Shown here: positions 30,937 to 41,386 of the stretch, in pieces
How positions within the stretch are numbered: position 1 is the first letter of the stretch
Layout of the letters: each line of letters starts with the position of its first letter
Origin: Paulinella micropora
Taxonomy: Eukaryota > Cercozoa > Imbricatea > Euglyphida
NCBI GenBank assembly: GCA_009731375.1
Contig: BJOX01000131.1
Coordinates: 284,942 to 348,941, forward strand
Direction: 5' to 3'
Length of the DNA: 64,000 bases
Translations under genes and position numbers: made by a program
The notes under the pieces: generated by a model
What the model saw: only the letters and a program-made list of their open reading frames with translations
What the model was told of the DNA's origin: nothing
The model's database searches: none

Positions 30937-31338
30937 TCAGAGAGCCTCCTGTTGAACTGCAGAGCCTGTAGGTCCCAAATACTCCTGGTAGATGTCGTGG
31001 GCCGTCACGTTGGGATCGCACATCAGCGTGAGGGATGGTGTCGGTACCAATGGTAGATGAAGCAAATTTGTTTGCTTGTCCTTGATTGCCTTGAGTAGAA
31101 CGTTCCTGTATTCACCAGAGTAGTTGGTGAATAAATCCTCTTTGAACTGCATTGATTGCATCCACGAGAGGTCCGTAGTGAGAGGAGTAGACTTCCCTTC
31201 CTCCACTTCCTTCAGAAACTTCTTTTCAGAAGGCAGAAGACCATGGTAGACGCCCAGTATGGTAAAAGGGTCCAAGCATTTCCTCTTGTGCTCCCGAATA
31301 CGCGACAGGGGATCGTCGTGGCGTGAGTTAGCGAACAT
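30937..31338 (-). pseudogene. gag N-terminal domain, downstream copy with nonsense codon
   Basis: Same protein as 31345-31947 up to QQEAL, where TGG (Trp) has become TGA. Without this stop the frame would continue through PLEVYVNHLPISTSMP toward the rest of gag. Confidence 0.6.
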
Positions 31339-31344
31339 TCCACG

Positions 31345-31947
31345 TCACCAGGGGTAGGCCAGGCAGCGTTGGTACACTTGTAGAGCACGATGAGCAGCAA
31401 AAAGGATGATCTTGCTGGGTGATAAGGGGTTGACACTAACACAAACAAAACTAGACACATACTGTGTTGGTCGACTAGGCATCGAAGTCGAAATAGGTAA
31501 ATGATTAACATATACCTCGAGAGGAATGAGAGTGCCCAATTGGTTCCAGAGAGCCTCCTGTTGAACTGCAGAGCCTGTAGGTCCCAAATACTCCTGGTAG
31601 ATGTCGTGGGCCGTCACGTTGGGATCGCACATCAGCGTGAGGGATGGTGTCGGTACCAATGGTAGATGAAGCAAATTTGTTTGCTTGTCCTTGATTGCCT
31701 TGAGTAGAACGTTCCTGTATTCACCAGAGTAGTTGGTGAATAAATCCTCTTTGAACTGCGTTGATTGCATCCACGAGAGGTCCGTAGTGAGAGGAGTAGA
31801 CTTCCCTTCCTCCACTTCCTTCAGAAACTTCTTTTCAGAAGGCAGAAGACCATGGTAGACGCCCAGTATGGTAAAAGGGTCCAAGCATTTCCTCTTGTGC
31901 TCCCGAATACGCGACAGGGGATCGTCGTGGCGTGAGTTAGCGAACAT
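31345..31947 (-). CDS. gag N-terminal domain, upstream copy
   Basis: Starts MFANSRHDDPLSRIREHKR, then VYHGLLPSEKKFLKEVEEG and LTLMCDPNVTAHDIYQEYL, and keeps WNQLGTL. It runs into the second copy of the duplication and stops after 200 residues, so gag cannot be completed from this frame. The role as gag is inferred from its position after the 5' LTR. Confidence 0.55.
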   Translation of the reverse strand: MFANSRHDDPLSRIREHKRKCLDPFTILGVYHGLLPSEKKFLKEVEEGKSTPLTTDLSWMQSTQFKEDLFTNYSGEYRNVLLKAIKDKQTNLLHLPLVPTPSLTLMCDPNVTAHDIYQEYLGPTGSAVQQEALWNQLGTLIPLEVYVNHLPISTSMPSRPTQYVSSFVCVSVNPLSPSKIILFAAHRALQVYQRCLAYPW

Positions 31948-32088
31948 TCCACGTCACCAGGGGTAGGCCAGGCAGCGTTGGTACACTTGTAGAGCACGAT
32001 GAGCAGCAAAAAGGATGATCTTGCTGGGTGATAAGGGGTTGACACTAACACAAACAAAACTAGACACATACTGTGTTGGTCGACTACA

Positions 32089-32294
32089 TAGAGTGTGAAA
32101 GAACAGAAATACGACACAAAAATGCAAAGACAGGTGAACGATCTGTCCCACATATGTGGTTTTTGATGACCTCTGACTGATCTTTCACGTTCGTTGAATA
32201 GTACCTTCCTTGAAGGAGATGCTTTCAAATCGATCTGTCGACAGAGCATACAAAACTCGTGTGTGCAGTTTCCATTTGAAAGGAAAATTCGAAT
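32089..32294 (-). other. Leader between 5' LTR and gag
   Basis: Should hold the tRNA primer-binding site next to 32294, but the bases there (ATTCGAATTTTCC on the minus strand) do not show the usual TGG start, so the primer is unclear. Confidence 0.45.
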
Positions 32295-32906
32295 TGTGAG
32301 TTTGGATACAACCCCAAGGGATAAATACACAACGAACTCTTATTAAAAGTCTCTATGGCTGCAAACAGCCCTAACTCCTAAGAGTAGGTGAAATAGCAGT
32401 AAATAGCTAAGAGGTCACTTCGTTTATTTACGTTGATTTCTACTGGTTTGCAGACTTGGTTTGCAAAGTACGATCTTGGTTGAACGTAGATTGTGAGTAG
32501 CTGTTAGACGACACTTGAAGTTAAATGTACAATGTACTTGAAGGTGGCTTCAAGTTCAAGTCATTGGTGTTCAAGTGGAAGTCCGAGATTTTCATTTGGG
32601 AGATTGATGTGAAAACCTAGATTGTGCGGCAAAAATGATTTTTCGATTCTCTTGACTGTGTTCGCTAAATTTCACCGTAAATGGTGATTTTCGGGAAATC
32701 GGGGAAAAAGGCAGCAGAGAGAGAAAAAATAGCATTTGCTGCAAAAACTTTGATTAAATCGTTTGAAGTCATTCCTGGACGAAATCGAAAGCTAGTTAGT
32801 GAACGGTCGAAACCGTCGTGCAGAGGAGAATCTAACGGGCCGGTCAAAAACAGTAAAATGTCAACGGTAGTGGTTTTGGCCGGTCGTTAAAGTGCTCAGC
32901 CTGATA
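32295..32906 (-). repeat. 5' LTR of the 16.7-kb element
   Basis: Direct repeat of 16240-16850. Its outer edge is followed by CAGT (32907-32910), equal to 16236-16239. Confidence 0.9.
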
Positions 32907-33020
32907 CAGTACACCAGTAATGGCTCTTACGACACTCATTACCGTGCTATAGGCCGTACTGTCGGAGGCTAACATAATTATTAATATATAATATATTAAT
33001 AGGTCTAACATGCAGTCGGG
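32907..33020. repeat. Older LTR-like repeat, right half
   Basis: AGTAATGGCTCTTACGACAC and TAATTATTAAT match 5693-5760 (AGTAACGGCTCTAACGACAC, TTAATTAATTATTAG) and continue the left half at 16170-16239. Confidence 0.65.
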
Positions 33021-33672
33021 GCTCGGACATCCACATTTGAGGTGCATCGTGAGTCCTGACTAGTCACGTAGGGAGAGTGGTCATTAGGGTACGGTCCTGC
33101 GGGCTGAATACGTTTCTATTAACTTTTTACAATATCAATACTTCAAATTTTGATAGTTATTAATAAGATGTGCCTTTTTTACGCAATCACTCTTGCAATA
33201 TAAACTTGCCACTCGTAGAAATGAGTGGGAAGACGAACTATGAGAAGGAAAGTCATAACGAAGGGTACAAAATGAACGAAAAAACTATGAAGCGTAAAAG
33301 GAAAAAAAAAAATTAAAAGGTGCTATTGAGATCATTATTAGATCATTATTTAAAATATTGAGAATTTATGTTATGATTCTGAATGGTTATGGTCTTTCTG
33401 GATTTTTTTTTTTTTTTTTTTTTTTTTTTGAAAATAAAAANNNNNNNNNNNNNNNNNNNNNNNNNNNNNNNNNNNNNNNNGATTTTTTTTTTTTTTTTTT
33501 TTTTTTTGTGAAAATAATTAAAATTTTGCCCAGACAATGTCCATGGTAATAAAAGGTAATACTTGAATATTGCATTCAGATCCAGCGATAAAGAGTAGAA
33601 TGAAAACAATTCATAAAACGAGCTGAATCAGTGACAGAGTGCAGCCATCAAATCAAGCGGAACAAAATGCTT
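33021..33672. other. Non-coding, with poly-T runs and a 40-N gap (33441-33480)
   Basis: Two T runs of about 20 flank the gap. No gene supported. Confidence 0.6.
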
Positions 33673-34921
33673 TCAGTTGCCACACTTGTATGTCACCAAA
33701 AACTCAGGGTAGGACTGGTGATCAGCAGTAGCTACAACAATTGCAGGATCCGTTTCGGAATCAACGAAGCTTTCGTAATTTTCATTCTTCGTGCTGCCAG
33801 GGATGGGGATGGCCCTCACAGACGACTTTCCATTTTGTACTGAGCGGCCCACCACGACGCGAGCAACAAGCAGGAAGCGATGTTGTTCTGGGCCGTTGGG
33901 TTGGGTATACTGGTGAGCAGTCGACATCTTGGTTCCGAAGTAAACTCCAATTCCATAAGCGTGGGTTGTGGTGTACTTGGAGTTGAATCCATTATAGATG
34001 ATGGACTCAACCATGTCAAGCTTTGTTGTCCCGTGATACAAGATTTGGTCGTCAAGGTGCTTGACCCCAATCTTGCGAGCCCACCACGCACGATTGTTGT
34101 AATACACCTGGAACAGGTCGTGCATCTGTATGCTCTCGATCGAGACAATTTTGCTGTTTTTGACATCCCTTTGGAGTAGCGCTTCCAATTTCTTGTACTC
34201 CGTATCGGTCGCAGCCAAACCAACGCGATAATTGACGGGACACGAGCTCCTCGGAAGCCAGTAGGCTGGATACTTGACCTCAACCGTTGCGGAAAGAGGG
34301 CGAGCGCTCTTGGTAGCGTTCGGTGCATTGTCAATTGACACCGTCCTTCTGACGCGTCGGGTGTAGTTGGTCTTCTGGTTGGTCTGCCGCCAGCGCTTGA
34401 AGTCCACTTTATATTGCTGTTGCTCGCCGTCCCCTTGCCGGATACACGTAATAGTGCATGTAGATGCGTGAGGGATTTGCATGAATTTGAAATAGGCTTT
34501 TTCGAGCTCCTCAGATTGCTCAGGAGAATAAGGCACTACTTTGCTATCATCGTACCACGCCCACGTAACTGTGACGCCAGCAGGCGGGCTGGAGGAAGTG
34601 GAAGACACAGGCTGCAGAGATATCTTCCTCTCAACGCGTCGGATGTCCCTAGTCTGCTGGTTGGTCTGCTGCCAAGTTTTGAAGTCCACTGAGTAGCTCT
34701 GTTGCTTGCTGTCCACTAGGCGGGCGCAAGAAAACACACACGTGGGGCTTGCTCCGCACTGATCTTGCAAATACTCGCAATAGGCCTTCTCAAGCAGTTT
34801 GGTGTCCTCGAGAGAATAGTTGACCTGTTTGCCACCGTTGTCCCAGGCCCATGATATCATCAACTGTAGGGAGGAGAGAGAAGTGGAGGAGGAGGAGGAG
34901 GAAGAAGAAGAGGTGGAGGAG

Positions 34922-34960
<39 letters not shown>

Positions 34961-34964
34961 ACAT

Positions 34965-35011
<47 letters not shown>

Positions 35012-35099
35012 GTATTAGTAGTATTAGTATTAGTATTAGTATTAGTAGTAGTAGTAGTAGTAGTAGTAGTAGCAGAAGAAGAAGTAGAAGAAGAAGAAG

Positions 35100-35131
<32 letters not shown>

Positions 35132-35155
35132 GTAGTAGTAGTGGTCGTAGTGGTC

Positions 35156-35195
<40 letters not shown>

Positions 35196-35257
35196 AGGAA
35201 AAAGAAGACGAATACGGAGAAGAAGGAAAAGGAGAAGAAGAAGAAGAAGAAGAAGAA

Positions 35258-35288
<31 letters not shown>

Positions 35289-35349
35289 TAGTAGTGGTCG
35301 TAGTAGTAGCCATCGTAGAAGGAAAAGGAGAAGAAGAAGAAGAAGAGAA

Positions 35350-35388
<39 letters not shown>

Positions 35389-36138
35389 CATCGTAGCAGG
35401 AGGAGCAGCAACAGAAGAAGAGCTAATAGTAGTAGTAGTAGTAGTAGTAGTGATAGTAGTAGCAGCAGCAGCAGCAGCAGCAGGCGTGGCAGCGGCTTTG
35501 TTGCCGTCCGACACATCCTGGGCCACCAATATGTACTCTGAACAGCTAGGAGAAGCAGCGAACGAAGCATAGGAAGGTGCACATGAGAAGACCGACAACG
35601 ACGGATGGGTCGGCTGAGAAGGGGACGGAGCAACAGGAGCGAAAGATGAGGAAGAAATTAGAGAAGACGGGGAATCAGAACAATCGGAAGGCGAGCCATT
35701 AGGTTTGGGAGGGGACAAAGATGCCATGTTGCTGGCAGTAATAGGTACCACCGCTCGCCTCTTTCTTTGGAACCAAATGAAACACAGAAGATCGAAGGGA
35801 AGTGAAAAGAAAATACAGGCAGTTCCGGCCAGGGCGCCAGGCCATTGGCGGTAGAGGTCGGTGGCTCCGAACACCAGAAATATGACCGGAAGGTCGGAAC
35901 CGATATCGATTATAGCTAGCCACGTCCTATGCATGCGGGCGGGCAGCGACGAGAGGAATGGGAGCGGGCAGAAAAAGAACACGATTTTGAACAGCGCCGG
36001 CAGGTAGACAAGCAGATCGGGCCGGAAAGCTAGGGGGGTAACGGTGTGAAAGGATTGGTTCATCCGCATGTAGAACCAAGCAAAAACGGCTGTCGTGGCA
36101 AAGGAAGCCAACTTACCACTGTAGACGACTCGGTACAT
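33673..36138 (-). CDS. Membrane-anchored WWE-WWE-PARP ADP-ribosyltransferase
   Basis: Single open frame of 821 aa. Residues about 8-120 hold about four hydrophobic segments (FATTAVFAWFYM, LFKIVFFFCPLPFLSSL, VIFLVFGATDLY, FSLPFDLLCFIWF), then a basic stop-transfer-like RKRR. A Ser/Thr/Ala low-complexity linker (about 150-420) is encoded by triplet microsatellite. Two WWE domains follow (ISWAWDNGGKQVNYS, ~425; VTWAWYDDSKVVPYS, ~520), then a PARP catalytic domain (~640-818) with LYHGTTKLDMVESII (His) and AYGIGVYFGTKMSTAHQY (Tyr). WWE domains bind ADP-ribose units. WWE-plus-PARP proteins of this type are usually mono-ADP-ribosyltransferases; I cannot tell by eye which residue in PEFLVTYK fills the third catalytic position. 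The transmembrane N-terminus is unusual for the family. Confidence 0.85.
34880..35495. repeat. Translated triplet microsatellite, (AGT/AGA/GGA)n
   Basis: About 0.6 kb of interrupted triplets inside the PARP frame. Read on the minus strand they encode Ser and Thr runs. All length changes have kept frame. Confidence 0.9.
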
Positions 36139-36360
36139 GGACGGGTCAGGCGATCTGCAAGCGAAGCCTGGAAGCTGACATCTCCTTTAATACTGACTTT
36201 TTGTCGCTTTAGTAGTGGCTGCTTTGAAAGGTCTTTGAAATGCTTTCTAACGAGCCATTCCCAGACACGGCCACAAGATGTAACAGAAAAGAAAGCGTAT
36301 AAAAATTAAGAAAGTTATGCAGTCAAAGGGCGCAGTGCCTGCGACCGCCTGCATGGCCAT
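36139..36360. other. Upstream region of the PARP gene
   Basis: No further gene. No clear TATA box. Confidence 0.35.
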
Positions 36361-36781
36361 GAGAAGTTCCTAGTTCTTCAGTACAATGAACAATGAATTC
36401 CAGCCCTTCGTTCTCAGCAAATGCTGCTTGTCGTGGCTTGTGCAGTAGCTCGTTCGAGGGCTCTCATCCAGAGCTTTCTAAAGAGCCTAGTCCTTAAGTG
36501 TAATGAGCAATGACTTCAAGCGCTTCGTTCTCAATCAATGCTTGCGTTCCGAACCTGTGCCATGGCTCATGAGAAAGCTCTGGATGAGAGCCCTCGAACG
36601 AGCTACTGCACAAGCCACGACAAGCAGAATTGGCTGCCTGAGAACGAAGGGCTGGAATTCATTGTTCGTTGTACTTAAGAACTAGGAACTTCTCATGGCA
36701 CAGGTTCGGGACGCAAAAATGGATTGAGAACGAAGCGCTTGAAGTCATTCCTGATCATACTTGAGGACTAGGAAACTTCTT
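36361..36781. mobile_element. Foldback MITE, copy 1, interrupted by copy 2
   Basis: Left half 36361-36487 and right half 36696-36781 together form one ~210-bp element. It begins GAGAAGTTCCTAGTTCTTCA and ends with an inverted match. Family consensus: arms of ~60 bp (GAGAAGTTCCTAGTTCTTAA, then CTTCAAGCGCTTCGTTCTCA) and a centre that is itself a weak inverted repeat (TAGCTCGTTTGAAAGCTCTC / GAGCTTTCTAATGAGCC). No coding capacity, so a non-autonomous element. Confidence 0.85.
36488..36695. mobile_element. Foldback MITE, copy 2, nested in copy 1
   Basis: Starts at TAGTCCTTAAG (first ~10 bases lost) and ends AGGAACTTCTC, lying between the AGAGCC and ATGGCACAGG halves of copy 1. Confidence 0.85.
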
Positions 36782-36819
36782 CTTACCTTGCAGCTGGAGG
36801 GCGCAGCTCAATTAGATAG

Positions 36820-37550
36820 AATGATATGATATGATATAGATACATAATATAGATATAATAGAGATATAATATAGATATAAAATAATATAATATAATATAA
36901 TATAATATAATATAATATAATATAATATAATAAAATATAATATAATATACTCTAATCTAATCTAATCTAATCTAATCTAATATAATTTAATAAATGTAGT
37001 GTAGTGTAATGTAATGTAATATATTGTATTATATTATATTATATTATATTATATTATATTATATTATATTATATTATATTATATTATATTATATTATATT
37101 ATATTATATTATAATATTATATTACATTACATTACATTACATTATATTACATTACATTTATTATATTATATTATATTATATTATATTATATTATATTATA
37201 TTATATTATATTATATTATATTATATTATATTTTTTATATTTTGTTATATTATGTTATATTATGTTATATATAATAGAATATAATATAATATAATATATA
37301 ATATAATATAATATAATATAATATAATATAATATAATATAATATAATGTAATATAATATAATATAATATATAATATAATATAAAATAATATAATATAATA
37401 TAATAATATAATATAATATAATATAATATAATATATAATATAATATAATATAATATAATATAATATAATATAATATAATATAATATAATATAATTTTATA
37501 TAATATAATATAATATAATATAATGTAATGTAATATAATATAATACTAGG
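36820..37550. repeat. (ATATA/ATATT)n AT-only pentanucleotide array
   Basis: Almost 0.7 kb; one strand's TATAATATAA pattern switches to TTATATTATA at about 37020-37260 and back, so parts are inverted relative to each other and could fold. Confidence 0.9.
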
Positions 37551-37690
37551 GGCTGCGCCAACACCTGAAAGGTTGGTTTTACCGGTGCGCGAATGCACCG
37601 CACGGGCACTTCGCGCAACGCACCGTCGGTGCGGTTCGCGGACCGCACGGTCGGTGCGCTTCGTGCATCGCACCGCTGCGTATATATGTA
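37551..37690. repeat. GC-rich palindromic repeat, copy 1
   Basis: TAGGGGCTGCGCCAACACC leads into GTGCGG/CCGCAC inverted motifs (GTGCGGTTCGCGGACCGCAC). Repeated at 38167-38302. A GC island between AT arrays. Confidence 0.8.
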
Positions 37691-37840
37691 TATATATATA
37701 ATATACATACATATATATATATATACAATATATACATATATGCATATACACAATATATACATATATGACATATATGTATATATATATAATATTACATATA
37801 TATTATATGTATATATGAAAAGTATGTATATATACATTGT
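37691..37840. repeat. (TA)n/(ATACAT)n microsatellite
   Basis: Imperfect AT-rich array. Confidence 0.85.
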
Positions 37841-37867
37841 GTGGGGCCCCGATTATCATGCTGCGCC

Positions 37868-37898
<31 letters not shown>

Positions 37899-37902
37899 AA
37901 AA

Positions 37903-37912
37903 NNNNNNNNNN
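37903..37912. other. Assembly gap (10 N)
   Basis: Preceded by a C run and an A run. Confidence 0.95.
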
Positions 37913-38147
37913 TCAGGACTCTTTTTGCGGTAAAATTTGCGCAAATTTCAAAAAATTATATCAGCATCAACATCGAGTATGGGGCTAGCTACCCTGCAAA
38001 TATGAGCTCCCAACTCCTCCCGGTTCCCACAAACCATGATTAAGTGATGCGCGGGTGCCGATTTGCGGGGTAGGTGGGTAGGACAAAATTTTCAGTTTCC
38101 CCCTCCCCCCACACCCCCACCCCCTATTCCCAACACCTTTCAGGAAT
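37913..38147. repeat. Repeat D, copy 1
   Basis: TTTTTGCGGTAAAATTTGCG, TATATCAGCATCAACATCGA and CAAATATGAGCTCCCAACTC, then a C-rich end CCAACACCTTTCAGG. Also at 38488-38655 and 38680-38943. Unclassified; no coding capacity. Confidence 0.8.
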
Positions 38148-38166
38148 AATATAATATAAGATAATA

Positions 38167-38302
38167 CTAGGGGCTGCGCCAACACCTGAAAAGGTTGGTT
38201 TTACCGGTGAGCGAACGCACCGCACGGCGCTTCGCGCACCGCACCGTCGGTGCGGTTCGCGGACCGCACGGTCGGTGCGCTTCGCGCATCGCACCGCTGC
38301 GT
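38167..38302. repeat. GC-rich palindromic repeat, copy 2
   Basis: Close match to 37551-37690, again preceded by ATAATACTAG and followed by a TATATA array. Confidence 0.8.
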
Positions 38303-38318
38303 ACATATATAACCTACC

Positions 38319-38351
<33 letters not shown>

Positions 38352-38393
38352 CATATATATATATGTAATATTATATATATATATATACACTTG

Positions 38394-38487
38394 GGGTATT
38401 TAGAACTTCTCTAGTACGATATACACTGAGGGTATTTAGAACTTCTCTAGTACGATCGATAACCACTGCGATCGATAACCACTGCCA
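38394..38487. repeat. Short tandem duplications
   Basis: GGGTATTTAGAACTTCTCTA occurs twice and CGATAACCACTG twice. Confidence 0.8.
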
Positions 38488-38655
38488 ACAAAACAAGGAA
38501 TTTGGCATTCAGACACTTTTTTGCGGTAAAATTTGTGCAAATAAAAAAAAATTATATCAGCATCAACATCAAGTCTGGGGCTAGCTACCCTGCAAATATG
38601 AGCTCCCAACTCCTCCTGGTTCCCACAAACCATGATTAAATGATGCAGGGTTTGA
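38488..38655. repeat. Repeat D, copy 2 (3'-truncated)
   Basis: Same body as copy 1; ends after the GATTAAATGATGC segment, without the C-rich end. Confidence 0.75.
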
Positions 38656-38679
38656 TAATTGCCCAAAAAAAAAAACCAG

Positions 38680-38943
38680 GAATTTTGGCATTCAGTACAC
38701 TTTTTTGCGGTAAAATTTGCGCAAATTTCAAAAAAAAAATTATATCAGCATCAACATCGAGTCTCGGGCTAGCTACCCTGCAAATATGAGCTCACAACTC
38801 CTCCTGGTTCCCACAAACCATGATTAAGTGTGCGCGGGTGCCGATTTGCGGGGTGGGGGTGGGTGGGTGGGTGGGGTACACAATTTTCAGTTTCCCCCTC
38901 CCCCCCCACACACCCCACCCCCTACTCCCAACACCTTTCAGGA
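38680..38943. repeat. Repeat D, copy 3
   Basis: Complete body and C-rich end, running into an ATATT array. Confidence 0.8.
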
Positions 38944-39056
38944 ATAATATAATATAATATAATATAATATAATACAATACAATATAATATAATATAATAT
39001 AATATAATATAATATAATATAATATAATATAATATAATATTAATATTAATATTAAT
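38944..39056. repeat. (ATAAT)n array
   Basis: Ends TTAATATTAAT at the edge of repeat B. Confidence 0.9.
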
Positions 39057-39470
39057 CAGCCCAAGGGCCTCAAGGCGTTAAACTGTGACGCCAACTCATA
39101 ACCCTTTGGTGGTAGATGCTGGGGAGGAGGGTCGTTGCGCGCGTAAAAGATCTTAAACTCCGCATATGCTGGTTGATAGCCCAGGACCCAGCAGACACCA
39201 GATTGTTATGGGTGGGGTTTCGAGGCAGCTCTAGCAACCGCGCTTAGTGTATGCACTTGCACATTCGGTGACGTCTTGCAAGAGGTTGCTGGGACTGCGG
39301 AATAACCTCGGCTTAGTGCAGTCTTGCCCTCAGGAGCTCCATCGGTGGCCCCGATCATCAGGCGAGAGACTGACACGGGGGGGTGGAGGACCTCGAACAA
39401 GGGTATTGGAGGCTTATGTCCGTTGAGGATATGCCATAAGCTGCATCAGTACGCCTCAGATATAGTATTA
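39057..39470. repeat. Repeat B, copy 2
   Basis: Reverse complement of 10755-11160, bordered on both sides by TTAATA/ATATA microsatellite. Confidence 0.85.
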
Positions 39471-39701
39471 ATATTAATATTAATATTAATATAATATAAT
39501 ATAATATAATAATATTAATATAATATAATATAATATAATATAATATAATATAATATAATATAATATAATATAATATAATATAATATAATATATAATATAT
39601 AATATAATATAATATAATAATATAATATAATATAATATAATATAATATAATATAATATAATATAATATAATAATATAATATAATATAATATAATATAATA
39701 T
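39471..39701. repeat. (ATAAT)n array
   Basis: Pentanucleotide array with single-base interruptions. Confidence 0.9.
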
Positions 39702-39752
39702 AAGTCTTAGATAAAGAGATAGCTGGATCGATGGATGGATGGATGGACGAAT

Positions 39753-39961
39753 GAGAAGTCCCTAGCTCTTAACTACAAGGAATAATGACTTCAAGCGCTT
39801 GTTCTCAGGTAATCCTTGTGTTCAAAACCTGCATCAAGGCTCATTAGAAAACTCTTGATGAGAGCTTTCAAACGAGCTAAGCAGGCCGCAAGAACCAGAA
39901 TCGGCTGGGAATGAAGCGTCTGAAGTCATTGCTGATTGTACTTGAGAATGAGGAACTTGTC
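39753..39961. mobile_element. Foldback MITE, copy 3
   Basis: GAGAAGTCCCTAG start and AGGAACTTGTC end; AT on both sides. Confidence 0.85.
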
Positions 39962-40100
39962 ATAGATATAGGTAACCAGATGGTGGAGTCAGGCCGCGAC
40001 CGCAGCCATCGCCTCGTGCCGTGCCACGACAACGACCTCGCGAGCTTCCATGCTAGGACTGCAGCGGCCAAAGCGATCTGTAACAAGCCATGATTTGAAT

Positions 40101-40301
40101 GAGAAGCTTCTAGTCCTTAAGTACAATGAGCAATGACTTCAAGCGCTTTGTTCTCAATCCCGAACCTGTGCCAGGGCTCATTAGAAAGCTCTGGATGAGA
40201 GCCCTCAAACGAGCTACTGCACAAGCCACGACAAGCAGAATTGGCTGAAAACGAAGGGCTGGAATTCATTGTTCATTGTAGTTAAGAGCTAGGAACTTTT
40301 C
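40101..40301. mobile_element. Foldback MITE, copy 4
   Basis: Arms GAGAAGCTTCTAGTCC and GAGCTAGGAACTTTTC. A deletion of ~15 bp follows the left arm. Confidence 0.85.
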
Positions 40302-40362
40302 GTATTATGCGGGAACCCGATACCGATACGTAAGGATAGAGCCAGCCTTAAAACAGGCCCAG

Positions 40363-40366
<4 letters not shown>

Positions 40367-40408
<42 letters not shown>

Positions 40409-40422
40409 CTATCTATACTACC

Positions 40423-40508
<86 letters not shown>

Positions 40509-40521
40509 GTATCTATCTATG

Positions 40522-40567
<46 letters not shown>

Positions 40568-40660
40568 CCCATCGATAGATAGCTTGATTATGTATAAGAT
40601 TTTTACATGATTCATTCTTGAACAGTCATTGCACGAGAGAGAGAGAGAGAGAGAGATGGG

Positions 40661-40692
<32 letters not shown>

Positions 40693-40735
40693 GAGATAGA
40701 GAGATAGAGAGATATAGAGAAGGGGATAGAGAGGA
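40367..40735. repeat. (CT)n(CTAT)n ... (GA)n(GATA)n inverted microsatellites
   Basis: CT and CTAT arrays to 40566, then ~70 unique bases, then GA, GATA and mixed arrays. The two sides are complementary. Confidence 0.9.
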
Positions 40736-40819
40736 GAGAGCATATGTATGTTTTTTCGGCGTGTTATTTATTGCACGGAGAAGGAAGAGGAATCGAGTTA
40801 ACATGCAGAAACGCTGCTG

Positions 40820-40974
40820 ATATATATGTTTGTATGTATGTATGCATGCATGTATGTACGTATGTATGTGTGTCTTTATGTATGATTGCATTTAGTGTGC
40901 TATGTTTATATGTATGTGAGTAGGTTTTGTATGTATGTTATATATATGTATGTATGTGTACGTATGTATGTATG

Positions 40975-41013
<39 letters not shown>

Positions 41014-41096
41014 TGTGCGTATCATAAGAGCAAGGGGGCGAGGAGGGCGTTGTATGTGATCTACATTTATATATGTATGTATGTATGTGTATGTAT
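40820..41096. repeat. (TATG)n microsatellite, several blocks
   Basis: Interrupted TATG arrays ending at a MITE. Confidence 0.85.
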
Positions 41097-41309
41097 GAGA
41101 AGTTCCTGGTTCTTAAGTACAATTAATAATGACTTCCAGCCCTTCGTTCTCAGCCAATTCTGATTGTTGTGGCTTGCGCAGTAGCTCGTTCGAGGGCTCT
41201 CATCCAGAGCTTTCTAATGAGCCATGACACAGGTTCGGGACGCAGGAATTGATTGAGAACGAAGCGCTTGAAGTCATTGCTCATTGTACTTAAGGACTAG
41301 CAATATCCC
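41097..41309. mobile_element. Foldback MITE, copy 5
   Basis: GAGAAGTTCCTGG start, ACTAGCAATATCC end; AT on both sides. Left arm of the CTTCCAGCCCTTCG type, right arm of the GAAGCGCTTGAAG type. Confidence 0.85.
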
Positions 41310-41386
41310 ATGTAAATATGTTTACATACATGTATGCATGTGCGTGATTCATGGCTCGTTGCAAGGATGGTGAAAGGAGCGTTCAA

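Larger units (their letters stand above)
30871..32088 (-). repeat. 609-bp tandem duplication in the element's 5' coding region
   Basis: Bases 30871-31479 and 31480-32088 are nearly the same, period 609. The break points are next to GACTAGG and CCAGG. At least two substitutions: one Met/Thr codon and one TGG to TGA. Confidence 0.9.
16240..32906 (-). mobile_element. 16.67-kb LTR retrotransposon, internally rearranged
   Basis: Direct LTRs at 16240-16850 and 32295-32906 bound the element; CAGT precedes the left one and follows the right one. The polypurine tract next to the left LTR and the gag-protease to integrase order place it on the minus strand. Reverse transcriptase and RNase H are not seen. 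A DNA transposon (22403-29877) and a 609-bp tandem duplication lie within it. Without the transposon it would be about 9.2 kb. The TSD is 4 bp where 5 is usual for Ty3. The outer LTR bases (TGTGAG...CTGATA) are not a clean TG...CA pair. Confidence 0.8.
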
